Below, piece after piece: positions 24,770 to 32,137 of a DNA stretch of 44,697 nucleotides. The translations under genes were made by a program, and so were the position numbers. How positions within the stretch are numbered: position 1 is the stretch's first letter; the number at the start of each line of letters is the position of its first letter. The stretch is taken from positions 1 to 44,697 of the forward strand of contig NZ_JBBNAD010000002.1 in assembly GCF_037996765.1 (NCBI RefSeq), given 5' to 3'. The notes beneath the pieces are model-generated. The model saw nothing but the letters and a program-made list of their open reading frames with translations. It searched no databases and was not told where the DNA came from. The stretch comes from Bdellovibrio sp. GT3. Its GTDB lineage: Bacteria > Bdellovibrionota > Bdellovibrionia > Bdellovibrionales > Bdellovibrionaceae.

Positions 24770-26833
24770 CTAGATAGTAGCGATCAATTGAGCGATCAAC
24801 AAAGAAACGACAGACATAACTTTGATCAAGATCGCAACACCTGGACCTGAAGTATCTTTGAACGGGTCACCAACAGTGTCACCAACGACAGCTGCTTTGT
24901 GAGCGTCAGATCCTTTAGGATGACCTGGCAATCCACCTTTTTCGATGAATTTTTTAGCGTTGTCCCATGCTCCACCGGCATTCGCCATGAACAAAGACAT
25001 TGTTGCACCAACAGCCAATGAACCAGCAAGCATACCTGCTAGAGCTTGAGGCCCCATCAAGAAACCAACTGCTACCGGAGCAAGGATCGCGATCATACCT
25101 GGCAAAATCATCTCTACTAGAGCTGCTTTTGTTGCGATATCCACGATACGTGCAGGTTGTGGTTCTGCTTTACCTTCACGAAGGCCTGGGATTTCCTTAA
25201 ACTGACGAGCAATTTCGATTACGATTTTTTGAGCAGCTTTACCAACCGCAGTCATTGTTGTTGAACCAACAAGGAACGGAAGGATTGCACCGATCAAGAT
25301 ACCGATCAATACGCCTGAAGTAGTTAGCTCCAAAGACATTGCAGCCATACCCGCTTTGATACGAACATGGTTTACTTCCATGTTGAATGCAGAGAATAGA
25401 GCAACAACCGTCAAGATAGCTGAACCGATAGCGAAACCCTTACCGATAGCTGCTGTTGTGTTACCAACTGCATCCAATTCATCAGTGATGTCGCGAACGT
25501 TTTTACCAAGACCAGACATTTCAGAAATACCACCAGCATTATCGGCGATTGGACCGTAAGCATCCACAGTCATTACAACTGCAGTACCGGCCAACATACC
25601 AACTGCGGCGATAGCGATACCGTATAGGCCCAAAGCTTGGTCCGCAGCGTAAGCTGCAGCAACCACGATCAACATTGGGATCGCTGTTGATTCCATACCC
25701 ACTGCCAAACCACGGATCACACCAGTACCTGCACCTGTCAAAGCTGCCTCAGCAACCAAACGGATTGGACGAGCTGCCGTGTAGTACTCAGTGATCAAAC
25801 CGATCAAAGCACCACCGAATGCACCTGCTGCCAAAGCAACAGTCACTGTTTGGGAAAGACCAAACATCGGCATGATGATGTAAGAAGCGATCGTCAACAA
25901 GATTGGCGGGATGATCAAAGCATTACGAAGAACCGTTGCTGGCTTTCCGTTTTTGAAAATACGCGCGGCAAAGATCACGATGATAGAGATCACCATGCCA
26001 AGACCGGAAAGAAGCAATGGAAGCATAACGCCCGCAGTACGAGCATTGGCTGCATCAGCACCCTCAGCGATCAATTTAGACAAGCCCTCTAGAGGGATAG
26101 TCAAAGCGATTGCTGTAGCAGAAACGATAGCCGCAACCATCGATTCGTAGATGTCAGCACCCATACCTGCCACGTCACCAACGTTGTCGCCCACGTTATC
26201 TGCGATAACGCCTGGATTACGAGGATCGTCTTCAGGAATGTTCTCTACAACTTTACCAGCGATGTCTGCACCAACGTCAGCCGCTTTAGTATAGATACCA
26301 CCACCGATACGCGCGAAAAGTGCGATTGAAGAAGCACCTACTGCGAAGGAGTGAAGGATTGTGCCCATTTGTTCAGTGCCATCAAATTTCAAGTAAAGGC
26401 AACCAAGACCAATCAAAGCAAGACCCGCAACGGAAAGACCCATTACAGCGCCGCCGTCCAAAGCCACAAGAAGAGCTGCTGGTTTAGAACCAGTTGCTGC
26501 TGCTTGAGTAGTACGAACGTTTGCGTAAGTCGCAGCTTTCATACCGAAGAAGCCCGCAAGCAAAGACAAGAATGCACCCAGGATGAATGATCCTGCTGCA
26601 ACCAAGCCCAATGCGAACCAAAGAATCAAGCCTACGACGATAGCGTAGACAAAAAGAACCTTGTACTCACGTACAAGGAAAGCCATTGAACCTTCACGAA
26701 CGTAGCCCGCGATACGATTCATCGTTTCATTGCCAGCTGGCTGTGCCTTCACGCGAAGGTACAGAACTACTGCCAACACCAAACCAATAACCCCAGCGAT
26801 CGCTGGAGACATTAGCAAGTTATTACTAAACAT
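24770..26833 (-). CDS. hppA: membrane-bound ion-translocating pyrophosphatase
   Basis: 687 residues with about 16 membrane helices. All active-site blocks are present: [43 protein letters not shown] and [14 protein letters not shown]. It hydrolyses pyrophosphate and pumps H+ or Na+. The block [16 protein letters not shown] has Ala where K+-independent enzymes have Lys, so it belongs to the K+-dependent type, in which Na+ pumps also occur. GGAG precedes the ATG. A good minus-strand promoter lies upstream. Confidence 0.97.
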   Translation of the reverse strand: MFSNNLLMSPAIAGVIGLVLAVVLYLRVKAQPAGNETMNRIAGYVREGSMAFLVREYKVLFVYAIVVGLILWFALGLVAAGSFILGAFLSLLAGFFGMKAATYANVRTTQAAATGSKPAALLVALDGGAVMGLSVAGLALIGLGCLYLKFDGTEQMGTILHSFAVGASSIALFARIGGGIYTKAADVGADIAGKVVENIPEDDPRNPGVIADNVGDNVGDVAGMGADIYESMVAAIVSATAIALTIPLEGLSKLIAEGADAANARTAGVMLPLLLSGLGMVISIIVIFAARIFKNGKPATVLRNALIIPPILLTIASYIIMPMFGLSQTVTVALAAGAFGGALIGLITEYYTAARPIRLVAEAALTGAGTGVIRGLAVGMESTAIPMLIVVAAAYAADQALGLYGIAIAAVGMLAGTAVVMTVDAYGPIADNAGGISEMSGLGKNVRDITDELDAVGNTTAAIGKGFAIGSAILTVVALFSAFNMEVNHVRIKAGMAAMSLELTTSGVLIGILIGAILPFLVGSTTMTAVGKAAQKIVIEIARQFKEIPGLREGKAEPQPARIVDIATKAALVEMILPGMIAILAPVAVGFLMGPQALAGMLAGSLAVGATMSLFMANAGGAWDNAKKFIEKGGLPGHPKGSDAHKAAVVGDTVGDPFKDTSGPGVAILIKVMSVVSLLIAQLIATI

Positions 26834-26878
26834 TGTTGCACTCCATGTTTGATTTCTCGTTTAAATTACGAAGACTTA

Positions 26879-26907
26879 GGGATAATAAAAACATTGCATG
26901 CAGTCAA
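26879..26907 (-). promoter_or_regulatory. predicted sigma70 promoter of hppA
   Basis: Minus-strand -35 TTGACT (26902-26907), 17-bp spacer and -10 TATCCC (26879-26884), about 45 bp before the hppA start codon. The -10 is a moderate match. Confidence 0.5.
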
Positions 26908-26949
26908 TGAAGGGAGTGCTGAGTTCACGCTTTCGAGGCCCAGCGCGTC

Positions 26950-26984
26950 AGGTACGGACTTACTTGGAAGGTAAGGCCGTACCT
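26950..26984. repeat. long imperfect stem-loop downstream of the MerT-like gene
   Basis: AGGTACGG and CTTAC pair with GTAAG and CCGTACCT across a short loop, with one mismatch. It begins two bases beyond the MerT-like stop codon. On the plus strand it is followed by TTTT. It may end the metal operon or be a REP-like element; a similar GGTAC-rich hairpin occurs at 33522-33549. Confidence 0.6.
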
Positions 26985-26985
26985 T

Positions 26986-27363
26986 TTAGATATTCGGAGC
27001 GATGAATGCGAAGAAGACACCGATCAAAAAAACAACTACTGAGATCGCGTAAACGCGAGCTGAGAACTTTCTGCCTCTTATGCAGGCATCTCTAAGATCC
27101 GGATCAATAGGACAAGGCGCGTTGCGGTTGTACCACAACCACCCGCCATTAAAGGCCAACATCACTGCTGCAAAAACGAACACTTGAACCTTGTGTTCAG
27201 AAATCCAAATCAAACCCGGGATATTGTTTGCAAGACCTGCAAGCACCGCCCCCAAGCCAAGACTCACCAAGAGCGCGGGAAGCGCACAACAAATGAGCGT
27301 CCCCGCCGAACTAAATAGAGTCAGATAAGATACGAAACTATTTTTTGTCGAAGCTAACTTCAT
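26986..27363 (-). CDS. MerT-like metal-transport membrane protein
   Basis: 125 residues from the ATG at 27363, which has AAAGGA eight bases ahead (GTTATG context). Three membrane helices. The first contains a vicinal Cys pair in GTLICCALPALL (residues 25-26), as in MerT, and a further CPIDPDLRDAC region lies in the loop before the last helix. It overlaps by 26 bp the preceding gene for a MerP-like metal-binding protein. MerT with MerP moves Hg2+; another soft metal such as Cu is possible. No merA is seen. Confidence 0.6.
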   Translation of the reverse strand: MKLASTKNSFVSYLTLFSSAGTLICCALPALLVSLGLGAVLAGLANNIPGLIWISEHKVQVFVFAAVMLAFNGGWLWYNRNAPCPIDPDLRDACIRGRKFSARVYAISVVVFLIGVFFAFIAPNI

Positions 27364-27613
27364 AACCCGCATCCTTTAGCAGACTTGAAATTTTCTCGTG
27401 AGAAAGTTTTTTGCCGTCTTTGTAAGTGAGTTTGACAAATTTCTTTTCCAGGCTCACATCCACTTTATCCACCTCGGGTTGTTCCTGAAATTTTTTAGTG
27501 ATTCCCTGAGCACAGAATGAACACACCATCCCGTTCACCCCGACTGTTTCTGTTTCAGCCGCGAATGCAAATGTTGAAGCAAGAATTGAGAATGTAAAAA
27601 TTAAAGCCTTCAT
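27338..27613 (-). CDS. periplasmic heavy-metal-binding protein (HMA domain, MerP-like)
   Basis: 91 residues. Signal peptide about 1-18 (ILASTFAFA), then one HMA domain with the metal motif GMVCSFC and the expected beta-alpha-beta pattern (VDKVDVSLEKKFVKLTYKDG, LLKDAGYEV). Size and location resemble MerP. It probably hands Hg2+ or another thiophilic metal to the membrane protein encoded downstream, whose start it overlaps. The upstream barrel-like gene is 12 bp away, making a three-gene operon. Confidence 0.82.
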   Translation of the reverse strand: MKALIFTFSILASTFAFAAETETVGVNGMVCSFCAQGITKKFQEQPEVDKVDVSLEKKFVKLTYKDGKKLSHEKISSLLKDAGYEVSFDKK

Positions 27614-27625
27614 GATTTCTCCTTA

Positions 27626-28273
27626 TTAGAAATGCACCATATAGTTAAATGCCCAGTTACCGTTGAATCCCGCACCCAGTTCAATCAGGACGTTTTTATA
27701 AAATAGTCTTACGAATTGAGTGAGCTCTGTGCCGGAATCGTTTTTCTTATCAGCTTGAAGAATCAACCAGGCATTGATGTCGTTGTACTCGGCCAGATAA
27801 GGAGCAAACCCGACACGGGCTTTGATCATTTCAAAATCCGGGCGTGCCTGAGGGCCGGAGCTGTCTCTAAAGAAACGACTGTAAGCTGCGGCGGTGTAGT
27901 ACTTACGTGACTCCCAATCGACATCGACAGAGCCATAAGTAACGGCTTTGCTTTCATCAAAAGATCTTTCGACACCGTAGCCCGCGCCAAGATAAATATT
28001 TGCTTGGGAGTCTTCGTTATTCCAACGTTTTGCGAGTAAATTCACTCGCGGCATCGAATAATTTGTTTCACCTTCACGGAAGTAATACAGACCTGCGGCC
28101 ACATAAGATTTAAAGGAGTAAGTTAATAGCAATTCATTTTCATCAGGCTTATTATATGACATAAGCGACACGGCACCTTGATATGAAACCGGATGAGCAA
28201 ATGCGTTTGCCAGAGAAATAAATGTGGCTGTGAGAAATGTGGCTGTGAGTGCGAGTAGTAACGTCTTTATCAT
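27626..28273 (-). CDS. exported probable outer-membrane barrel protein of the metal operon
   Basis: 215 residues. Signal peptide ends near LANAFAHP (about residue 25). The mature protein alternates in amphipathic strands with many aromatic residues (LLTYSFKSYVAAGLYYF, ANIYLGAGYGVE, ELGAGFNGNWAFNYMVHF) and ends in aromatic Phe, the usual signal for outer-membrane insertion. It leads the operon with the MerP- and MerT-like genes and diverges from an ECF sigma gene, which may control it. Confidence 0.72.
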   Translation of the reverse strand: MIKTLLLALTATFLTATFISLANAFAHPVSYQGAVSLMSYNKPDENELLLTYSFKSYVAAGLYYFREGETNYSMPRVNLLAKRWNNEDSQANIYLGAGYGVERSFDESKAVTYGSVDVDWESRKYYTAAAYSRFFRDSSGPQARPDFEMIKARVGFAPYLAEYNDINAWLILQADKKNDSGTELTQFVRLFYKNVLIELGAGFNGNWAFNYMVHF

Positions 28274-28339
28274 GTCTTACTTCCTGCTTGTGTGTTCCTT
28301 CATAGGCTATTAGGATAAGGACAAAGGTTTTGTGACAAA

Positions 28340-28876
28340 GTGATTGAAAAAAAATTGGAAGACCAAACAGACGAAGAACTTTTAATCTCTCTGGCTGACG
28401 GAGAGACGAAGGCATTGGATTATCTCTACTTGAGACATTCCGGGCGTGTTCTTGCCTATGCTAAAAAGCGCGGTTTATCTGCTGAAAAAGCGGATGAGGT
28501 CCTGCAAATCGTTTTTATGCAGGTCTTTCGTAAAAAACACCTCTACGACCCCAAACACAAAGCCTTGGCCTGGATCTACGTCATCACTCGCAGTGAATTA
28601 AAAGATTATCGCAAAAAAGAAAACCGAACAGACCTCGAATGGGACGATAAATTGTCACAAACTGAAGCCCCCTCTCCTAATATAGAGCATGAGGAGGAGG
28701 CCTCGGTCTTGTTGAATGAACTGAAGCCTCGGGAACAAGAGGCTTTGCGTTTAAGGTATTTGGACGAACTTGAATACGATGAAATGGCACGTCGAATGAA
28801 AACTTCAGACAGCAACATTCGTCAATTGGTAAGCCGGGCGCTGAAAGCCTTAAGGAGAAAAAATGAAAGACGTTAA
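28340..28876 (+). CDS. ECF-type RNA polymerase sigma factor
   Basis: 178 residues from a GTG start at 28340. Region 2 (about 15-80: ADEVLQIVFMQVFRKKHLYDPKHKALAWIY type) and region 4 (about 118-172: LKPREQEALRLRYLDELEYDE with the helix-turn-helix SNIRQLVSRALKALRRK) are both present, joined by an acidic linker. It overlaps by 14 bp a gene for a membrane protein that is probably its anti-sigma factor, and diverges from the barrel/MerP/MerT-like operon. Metal- or envelope-stress control of that operon is inferred. Confidence 0.9.
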   Translation: MIEKKLEDQTDEELLISLADGETKALDYLYLRHSGRVLAYAKKRGLSAEKADEVLQIVFMQVFRKKHLYDPKHKALAWIYVITRSELKDYRKKENRTDLEWDDKLSQTEAPSPNIEHEEEASVLLNELKPREQEALRLRYLDELEYDEMARRMKTSDSNIRQLVSRALKALRRKNERR

Positions 28877-29390
28877 AAATGATTTTGAGTCTTTTAAAAA
28901 CGATGCGGGTCAGGTGCCTGCGGGTTCTTCTTTTGTCTTAAACAAAATTCATTCTGAAATTGCGCGCACAGCTCCTAAAAAATCTGCGGTTGCAGTGAAG
29001 CTGGGTGGCATCCATTTGGTGAGTTCTTTCTTCACCTTGATGGCCTGCCCTCAGTTTGGCACGCGTTTGTTCTTTGATGGTGAAGGTTTGATGGACGTGT
29101 TCATGAATATCTCCCCGATGTTTTGTCAGGCCTTTTGCGGAGCCTTCTACTTGGCTGTGACTTTCATCCTGGCACGCTTTGTATTGAAGTATGACGAGTG
29201 GTTGGTGGTGATGCGCTCTCGCGCACTGACGATCGGCTCTGTGGCATTGCTATCACTAGGCGTGTTTGCGATGCTGGCTCAAGGGATTTCATGGGAAGCC
29301 GGGGTTTTCTGGATCTTCGGCGCTTTGGTGGCTGGAGAGATGGCTTCGGTTTCGCGCATGACTTTGAAGAAGGTTTTTAGCTTTAGCTAA
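28863..29390 (+). CDS. membrane protein, probable anti-sigma factor
   Basis: 175 residues; AAGGAG precedes the ATG. A cytoplasmic N-terminal part of about 45 residues is followed by four hydrophobic segments (about 47-65, 80-105, 118-140, 145-165). No zinc-type anti-sigma motif (HxxxCxxC) is present, though Cys residues occur in the first loops. The role is inferred from the 14-bp overlap with the ECF sigma gene and the topology; the family resembles DUF1109-type regulators. Confidence 0.65.
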   Translation: MKDVKNDFESFKNDAGQVPAGSSFVLNKIHSEIARTAPKKSAVAVKLGGIHLVSSFFTLMACPQFGTRLFFDGEGLMDVFMNISPMFCQAFCGAFYLAVTFILARFVLKYDEWLVVMRSRALTIGSVALLSLGVFAMLAQGISWEAGVFWIFGALVAGEMASVSRMTLKKVFSFS

Positions 29391-29438
29391 ACACAAGTCC
29401 GACATTCGCTTTTCAGAATTTACCTAATACATTTTAAT

Positions 29439-29499
29439 TATAAGTAATTGGCGCACAGCAATTGCTTATAGCTGTTCTCTAACATCTTTACTTAGAGAA
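29439..29499. promoter_or_regulatory. two inverted repeats upstream of brnT
   Basis: Repeat 1: TATAAGTAATTG (29439-29450) with CAATTGCTTATA (29459-29470), 11 of 12 paired. Repeat 2: TTCTCTAA (29475-29482) with TTAGAGAA (29492-29499), perfect. They lie just before the brnT start, where the BrnA antitoxin would be expected to bind and repress the operon. Confidence 0.55.
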
Positions 29500-29504
29500 T
29501 AATT

Positions 29505-29831
29505 ATGTATATACATAATAAAGGGATCCTATTTCAATGGGATCCCACCAAGAGTGCCAGAAATATTCTAAAACACGGAATAGACTTTAGCGAAGCAGGT
29601 ACGGTTTGGCTAGATGCCTCTATTTTAATAGAAGAAGACTTGAAGCATTCGCAGAACGAAAAGCGTTTTACTGCACTTGGACTTTCCATGAACGGTCGCA
29701 TTTTATCGGTGACCTTCACAATAAGGAGATCAGCAGATGAGAAAAAAGAAATCCAATATTGTAGAATTATCAATGCAAGAAGTGCTAGTAAGAGCGAAAA
29801 AAATAGGTATTCCCAGAGAAGTAAAGGATGA
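29505..29831 (+). CDS. brnT: BrnT-family ribonuclease toxin
   Basis: 108 residues. Family features in order: FQWDPTKSARNILKHGIDF, SEAGTVWLD, the HSQNEKRF block, LGLSMNGRILSVTFTIR and the C-terminal RIINARSASKSEKNRY. BrnT is a RelE-fold RNase that inhibits growth until bound by BrnA. The weak ribosome site and the palindromic ATGTATATACAT that includes the start are unusual; a downstream start would shorten the N-terminus. Its 3' end overlaps brnA by 95 bp although both frames look functional. Confidence 0.9.
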   Translation: MYIHNKGILFQWDPTKSARNILKHGIDFSEAGTVWLDASILIEEDLKHSQNEKRFTALGLSMNGRILSVTFTIRRSADEKKEIQYCRIINARSASKSEKNRYSQRSKG

Positions 29832-30042
29832 GGATATAGACTATTCGGATATGCCTGAGTTAACCCCGGAGCAGCTGGATAGAATGGTGCGCCCTGGCCG
29901 TCCTTTGATCTCTTTTTTCCCGCGCAAGGCCATTTCCATTCGAATTGACGAAGAAGTTCTAAATAAACTTAAAAAGAAAGCCAAGAAGCAAGGCATTCCC
30001 TACCAGAGCCTGATCAACGAAATTTTAAAGAAAGCTGTCTAA
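29737..30042 (+). CDS. brnA: BrnA-family antitoxin
   Basis: 101 residues. A strong AAGGAG eight bases upstream, inside brnT, fixes the ATG at 29737. The N-terminal half is charged with YSDMPELTPEQLDRM, the expected toxin-binding segment. The C-terminal part is a ribbon-helix-helix domain (AISIRIDEEVLNKLKKKAKKQ, then GIPYQSLINEILKKAV). It neutralises BrnT and autoregulates. It overlaps brnT by 95 bp, much more than is common for these pairs. Confidence 0.9.
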   Translation: MRKKKSNIVELSMQEVLVRAKKIGIPREVKDEDIDYSDMPELTPEQLDRMVRPGRPLISFFPRKAISIRIDEEVLNKLKKKAKKQGIPYQSLINEILKKAV

Positions 30043-30051
30043 GACCTAAGC

Positions 30052-30798
30052 TTAAAGTTTTAGCTTAATTTCCAGCGGAAAGTGGTCGGAACTAAGTACC
30101 GAGCTGTGCACTTCGGCTTTAAGAACATCGAAGCCACGCACGAAGACGTGATCAAGCTTCAGCAAGCGTCCGTCATTTTCCAGATCTAGATGTTCCAGCT
30201 TTAAATCACGGAAAATTGATTTCATAATCAAATGCCGTTTTACATTCCACGTATTAAAGTCTCCGGCCAAAACCACAGGGCCATCGAACGTGGATATGCG
30301 CTCGGCTATTTCATAAAGTGAAGTTGTAAAGGCCCCCGTGGTCACGAAATTCAGAACGTGCGTGCACACGACCAGAACCTTACGACCTTCGAACTCATAC
30401 TCACTAAAAAGCGTCAACTTGGGAGTCAGCCAAAAAAGTTCTCGCGAGCTGGAGCGGATAAAATCAACGGCACTGGGAGTGTATTTGGAGCCGATGGCAA
30501 CACCGGTGCTGTTCTGGTTTTTCTTGTAGTGAAAGCTTTGCGCCAGATGCCACTCATAAGAGGAAAAATCCTGCTTCCATAGAAGCGGCATCTTGTTATC
30601 AACCAAGGCTTCCTGCAGCAGAATAAAATCCTTACCACTGCCGTGCTTACGGAAATCATTTTCAAAGATATGTGCACGCTGTCCCTTATACACATTCCAG
30701 ACAAAGATATTCAACTCAGACGTGGGAGCAAGCACTTCGCCCGCCTCCCCGATCTTCATTAATACTTTTCCAATATCTGGAATCTTAAAGGGAACCAT
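30052..30798 (-). CDS. endonuclease/exonuclease/phosphatase-family protein
   Basis: 248 residues. The EEP fold is marked by FVWNVYKG near the start, ILLQEALV (metal-binding Glu), LVVCTHVLNF, VVLAGDFNTWN (catalytic Asp/Asn) and the final SSDHFPLEIKLKL (Asp-His). Phosphodiesterase or nuclease activity is likely; the substrate is unknown. No signal peptide is seen. It is three bases downstream of cysK and probably co-transcribed. Confidence 0.85.
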   Translation of the reverse strand: MVPFKIPDIGKVLMKIGEAGEVLAPTSELNIFVWNVYKGQRAHIFENDFRKHGSGKDFILLQEALVDNKMPLLWKQDFSSYEWHLAQSFHYKKNQNSTGVAIGSKYTPSAVDFIRSSSRELFWLTPKLTLFSEYEFEGRKVLVVCTHVLNFVTTGAFTTSLYEIAERISTFDGPVVLAGDFNTWNVKRHLIMKSIFRDLKLEHLDLENDGRLLKLDHVFVRGFDVLKAEVHSSVLSSDHFPLEIKLKL

Positions 30799-30801
30799 TC
30801 G

Positions 30802-31800
30802 CTATCCTTTGTTGCCCACTTTTGCGAGATAGGCTTCATTCACTTCTTGTACTTTCAAAGCCTGAGCTTCCGTGCGCTCCTGCTCGGCCAGAAGAGTTGA
30901 AAGATATCTTTCCGACATACTTGGAATAATAACAACAATATTCTTGCCCCGATTTTCTTCTTTGGAGGCCTGACGAAGACCCGCAACAACCGCGGCACCA
31001 GAAGAGATTCCCACAGGAATGCCTTCTTTTTTGATGATTTCACGAGCCATCTTGATGGATTCTTCGGAAGAGACTTGCTCCACACCATCCACAACCCCGC
31101 GATCCATCACAGAGGGCACGAAGCCCGCGCCAAGCCCTTGGATTTTATGGGGGCCTGGCTTACCGCCCGAGAGCACGGGGCTTTCAGTTGGCTCGACCGC
31201 GATGATTTTCACGGAAGGTTTTTTTGCTTTTAGAACTTGCCCGACACCTGTGATTGTTCCCGAAGTGCCCACTCCACTGATGACCATATCCACTTGTCCG
31301 TCAGTATCCTGCCAGATTTCCAGGGCGGTGGTTTCTTTGTGGATTGCCGGATTGGCTGGATTATCAAATTGCCCGGCCATCCACGAGTTCTTACTTTGCT
31401 CATGAAGCTCGGTCGCTTTAGCGATCGCACCCTTCATACCAAGTGGCCCCGGAGTCAGGATTATTTTTGCCCCAAGAAGCAGAAGCAAAGTTCTGCGTTC
31501 TTGCGACATGGTCTCTGGCATCACTAAAGTAATTGAGTAGCCCTTTGCTGCCGCCACAAAAGCCAGCGCGATTCCCGTGTTGCCACTGGTGGGCTCGATG
31601 ATTTCCATGCCGGGTTTTAATTTTCCTTCTAGCTCGGCAGTTTCGATCATCGCAAGACCGATACGATCTTTAACCGAAGCCAACGGATTGAAGAATTCAA
31701 GTTTTAGAAGCAGAATTCCCGGAAGCCCCTTGCCGATTCTTTGCATTTGAACGAGGGGTGTTTTACCAATAGTTTTTGTGATGTCTGAATAGATTCTCAT
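30802..31800 (-). CDS. cysK: cysteine synthase (O-acetylserine sulfhydrylase)
   Basis: 332 residues, PLP fold type II. PLP-lysine block NPLASVKDRIG, GNTGIALAFVAAAKG, the phosphate loop GVGTSGTITGVGQ and ISSGAAVVAG are all present. It makes cysteine from O-acetylserine and sulfide; cystathionine beta-synthase activity is possible. A C-terminal extension (about 20 residues) is Glu/Ala rich. The mRNA leader upstream is strongly structured. An EEP-family gene follows by three bases. Confidence 0.95.
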   Translation of the reverse strand: MRIYSDITKTIGKTPLVQMQRIGKGLPGILLLKLEFFNPLASVKDRIGLAMIETAELEGKLKPGMEIIEPTSGNTGIALAFVAAAKGYSITLVMPETMSQERRTLLLLLGAKIILTPGPLGMKGAIAKATELHEQSKNSWMAGQFDNPANPAIHKETTALEIWQDTDGQVDMVISGVGTSGTITGVGQVLKAKKPSVKIIAVEPTESPVLSGGKPGPHKIQGLGAGFVPSVMDRGVVDGVEQVSSEESIKMAREIIKKEGIPVGISSGAAVVAGLRQASKEENRGKNIVVIIPSMSERYLSTLLAEQERTEAQALKVQEVNEAYLAKVGNKG

Positions 31801-32137
31801 GGCTGAAAAGTTCCTTTTATTTTGGAAGCCCCCTCGGACCGGAGACTAGATATATAGTCTACTCCCGAGTCTGAAGAGACACCAGTGGCAGAGGGGGATT
31901 TTGCGGGAATTCTGCTATTCCCCGACCTTGTTTTAGTACAAGGTTTTAATGCGTCCAAAACATAGACGACTGCTTATTCACAGGATGCTGTTTATTTGCC
32001 TATTGGCCCTTGGCAATGTCTAAAAATCAGACACCTTAGGTAACTCTTTCCCTCCCCAATCCTTGCCTCTGAAACGGGCAAAAATTCGGGTATAACGAAT
32101 GTGATTATTTATACTGCCCTGTTAATGGAGCGTTTTT
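31801..32137. other. gene-free stretch between cysK and the collagen-like lipoprotein gene
   Basis: No reading frame is convincing here. It holds the cysK leader (31829-31897), a hairpin near 31912-31924 (GGGAAT with ATTCCC), a hairpin ACCTTG/CAAGGT near 31924-31943 and TGTCT/AGACA near 32018-32033. The right part should hold the promoter of the gene at 32138. Confidence 0.5.
31829..31897 (-). promoter_or_regulatory. structured leader RNA upstream of cysK, possible riboswitch
   Basis: On the transcript of cysK, CCCCCUC (31897-31891) can pair with GAGGGGG (31835-31829), closing a unit with a stem GUCU-CUUC-AGAC and a hairpin AGACUA/UAGUCU (31843-31860). A competing stem CUCGG/CCGAG (31833-31837 with 31865-31869) shares bases with the outer stem. 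It matches no riboswitch family I know. Confidence 0.45.

Noticed and set aside
29505-30042. Frameshifted single gene in place of brnT and brnA
   Set aside because: Both proteins match their families over full length and brnA has its own strong ribosome site, so overlap explains the data better.
31829-31897. tmRNA or SRP RNA in the cysK leader
   Set aside because: The tRNA-like ends of tmRNA and the conserved GGAA-containing SRP loop are absent.
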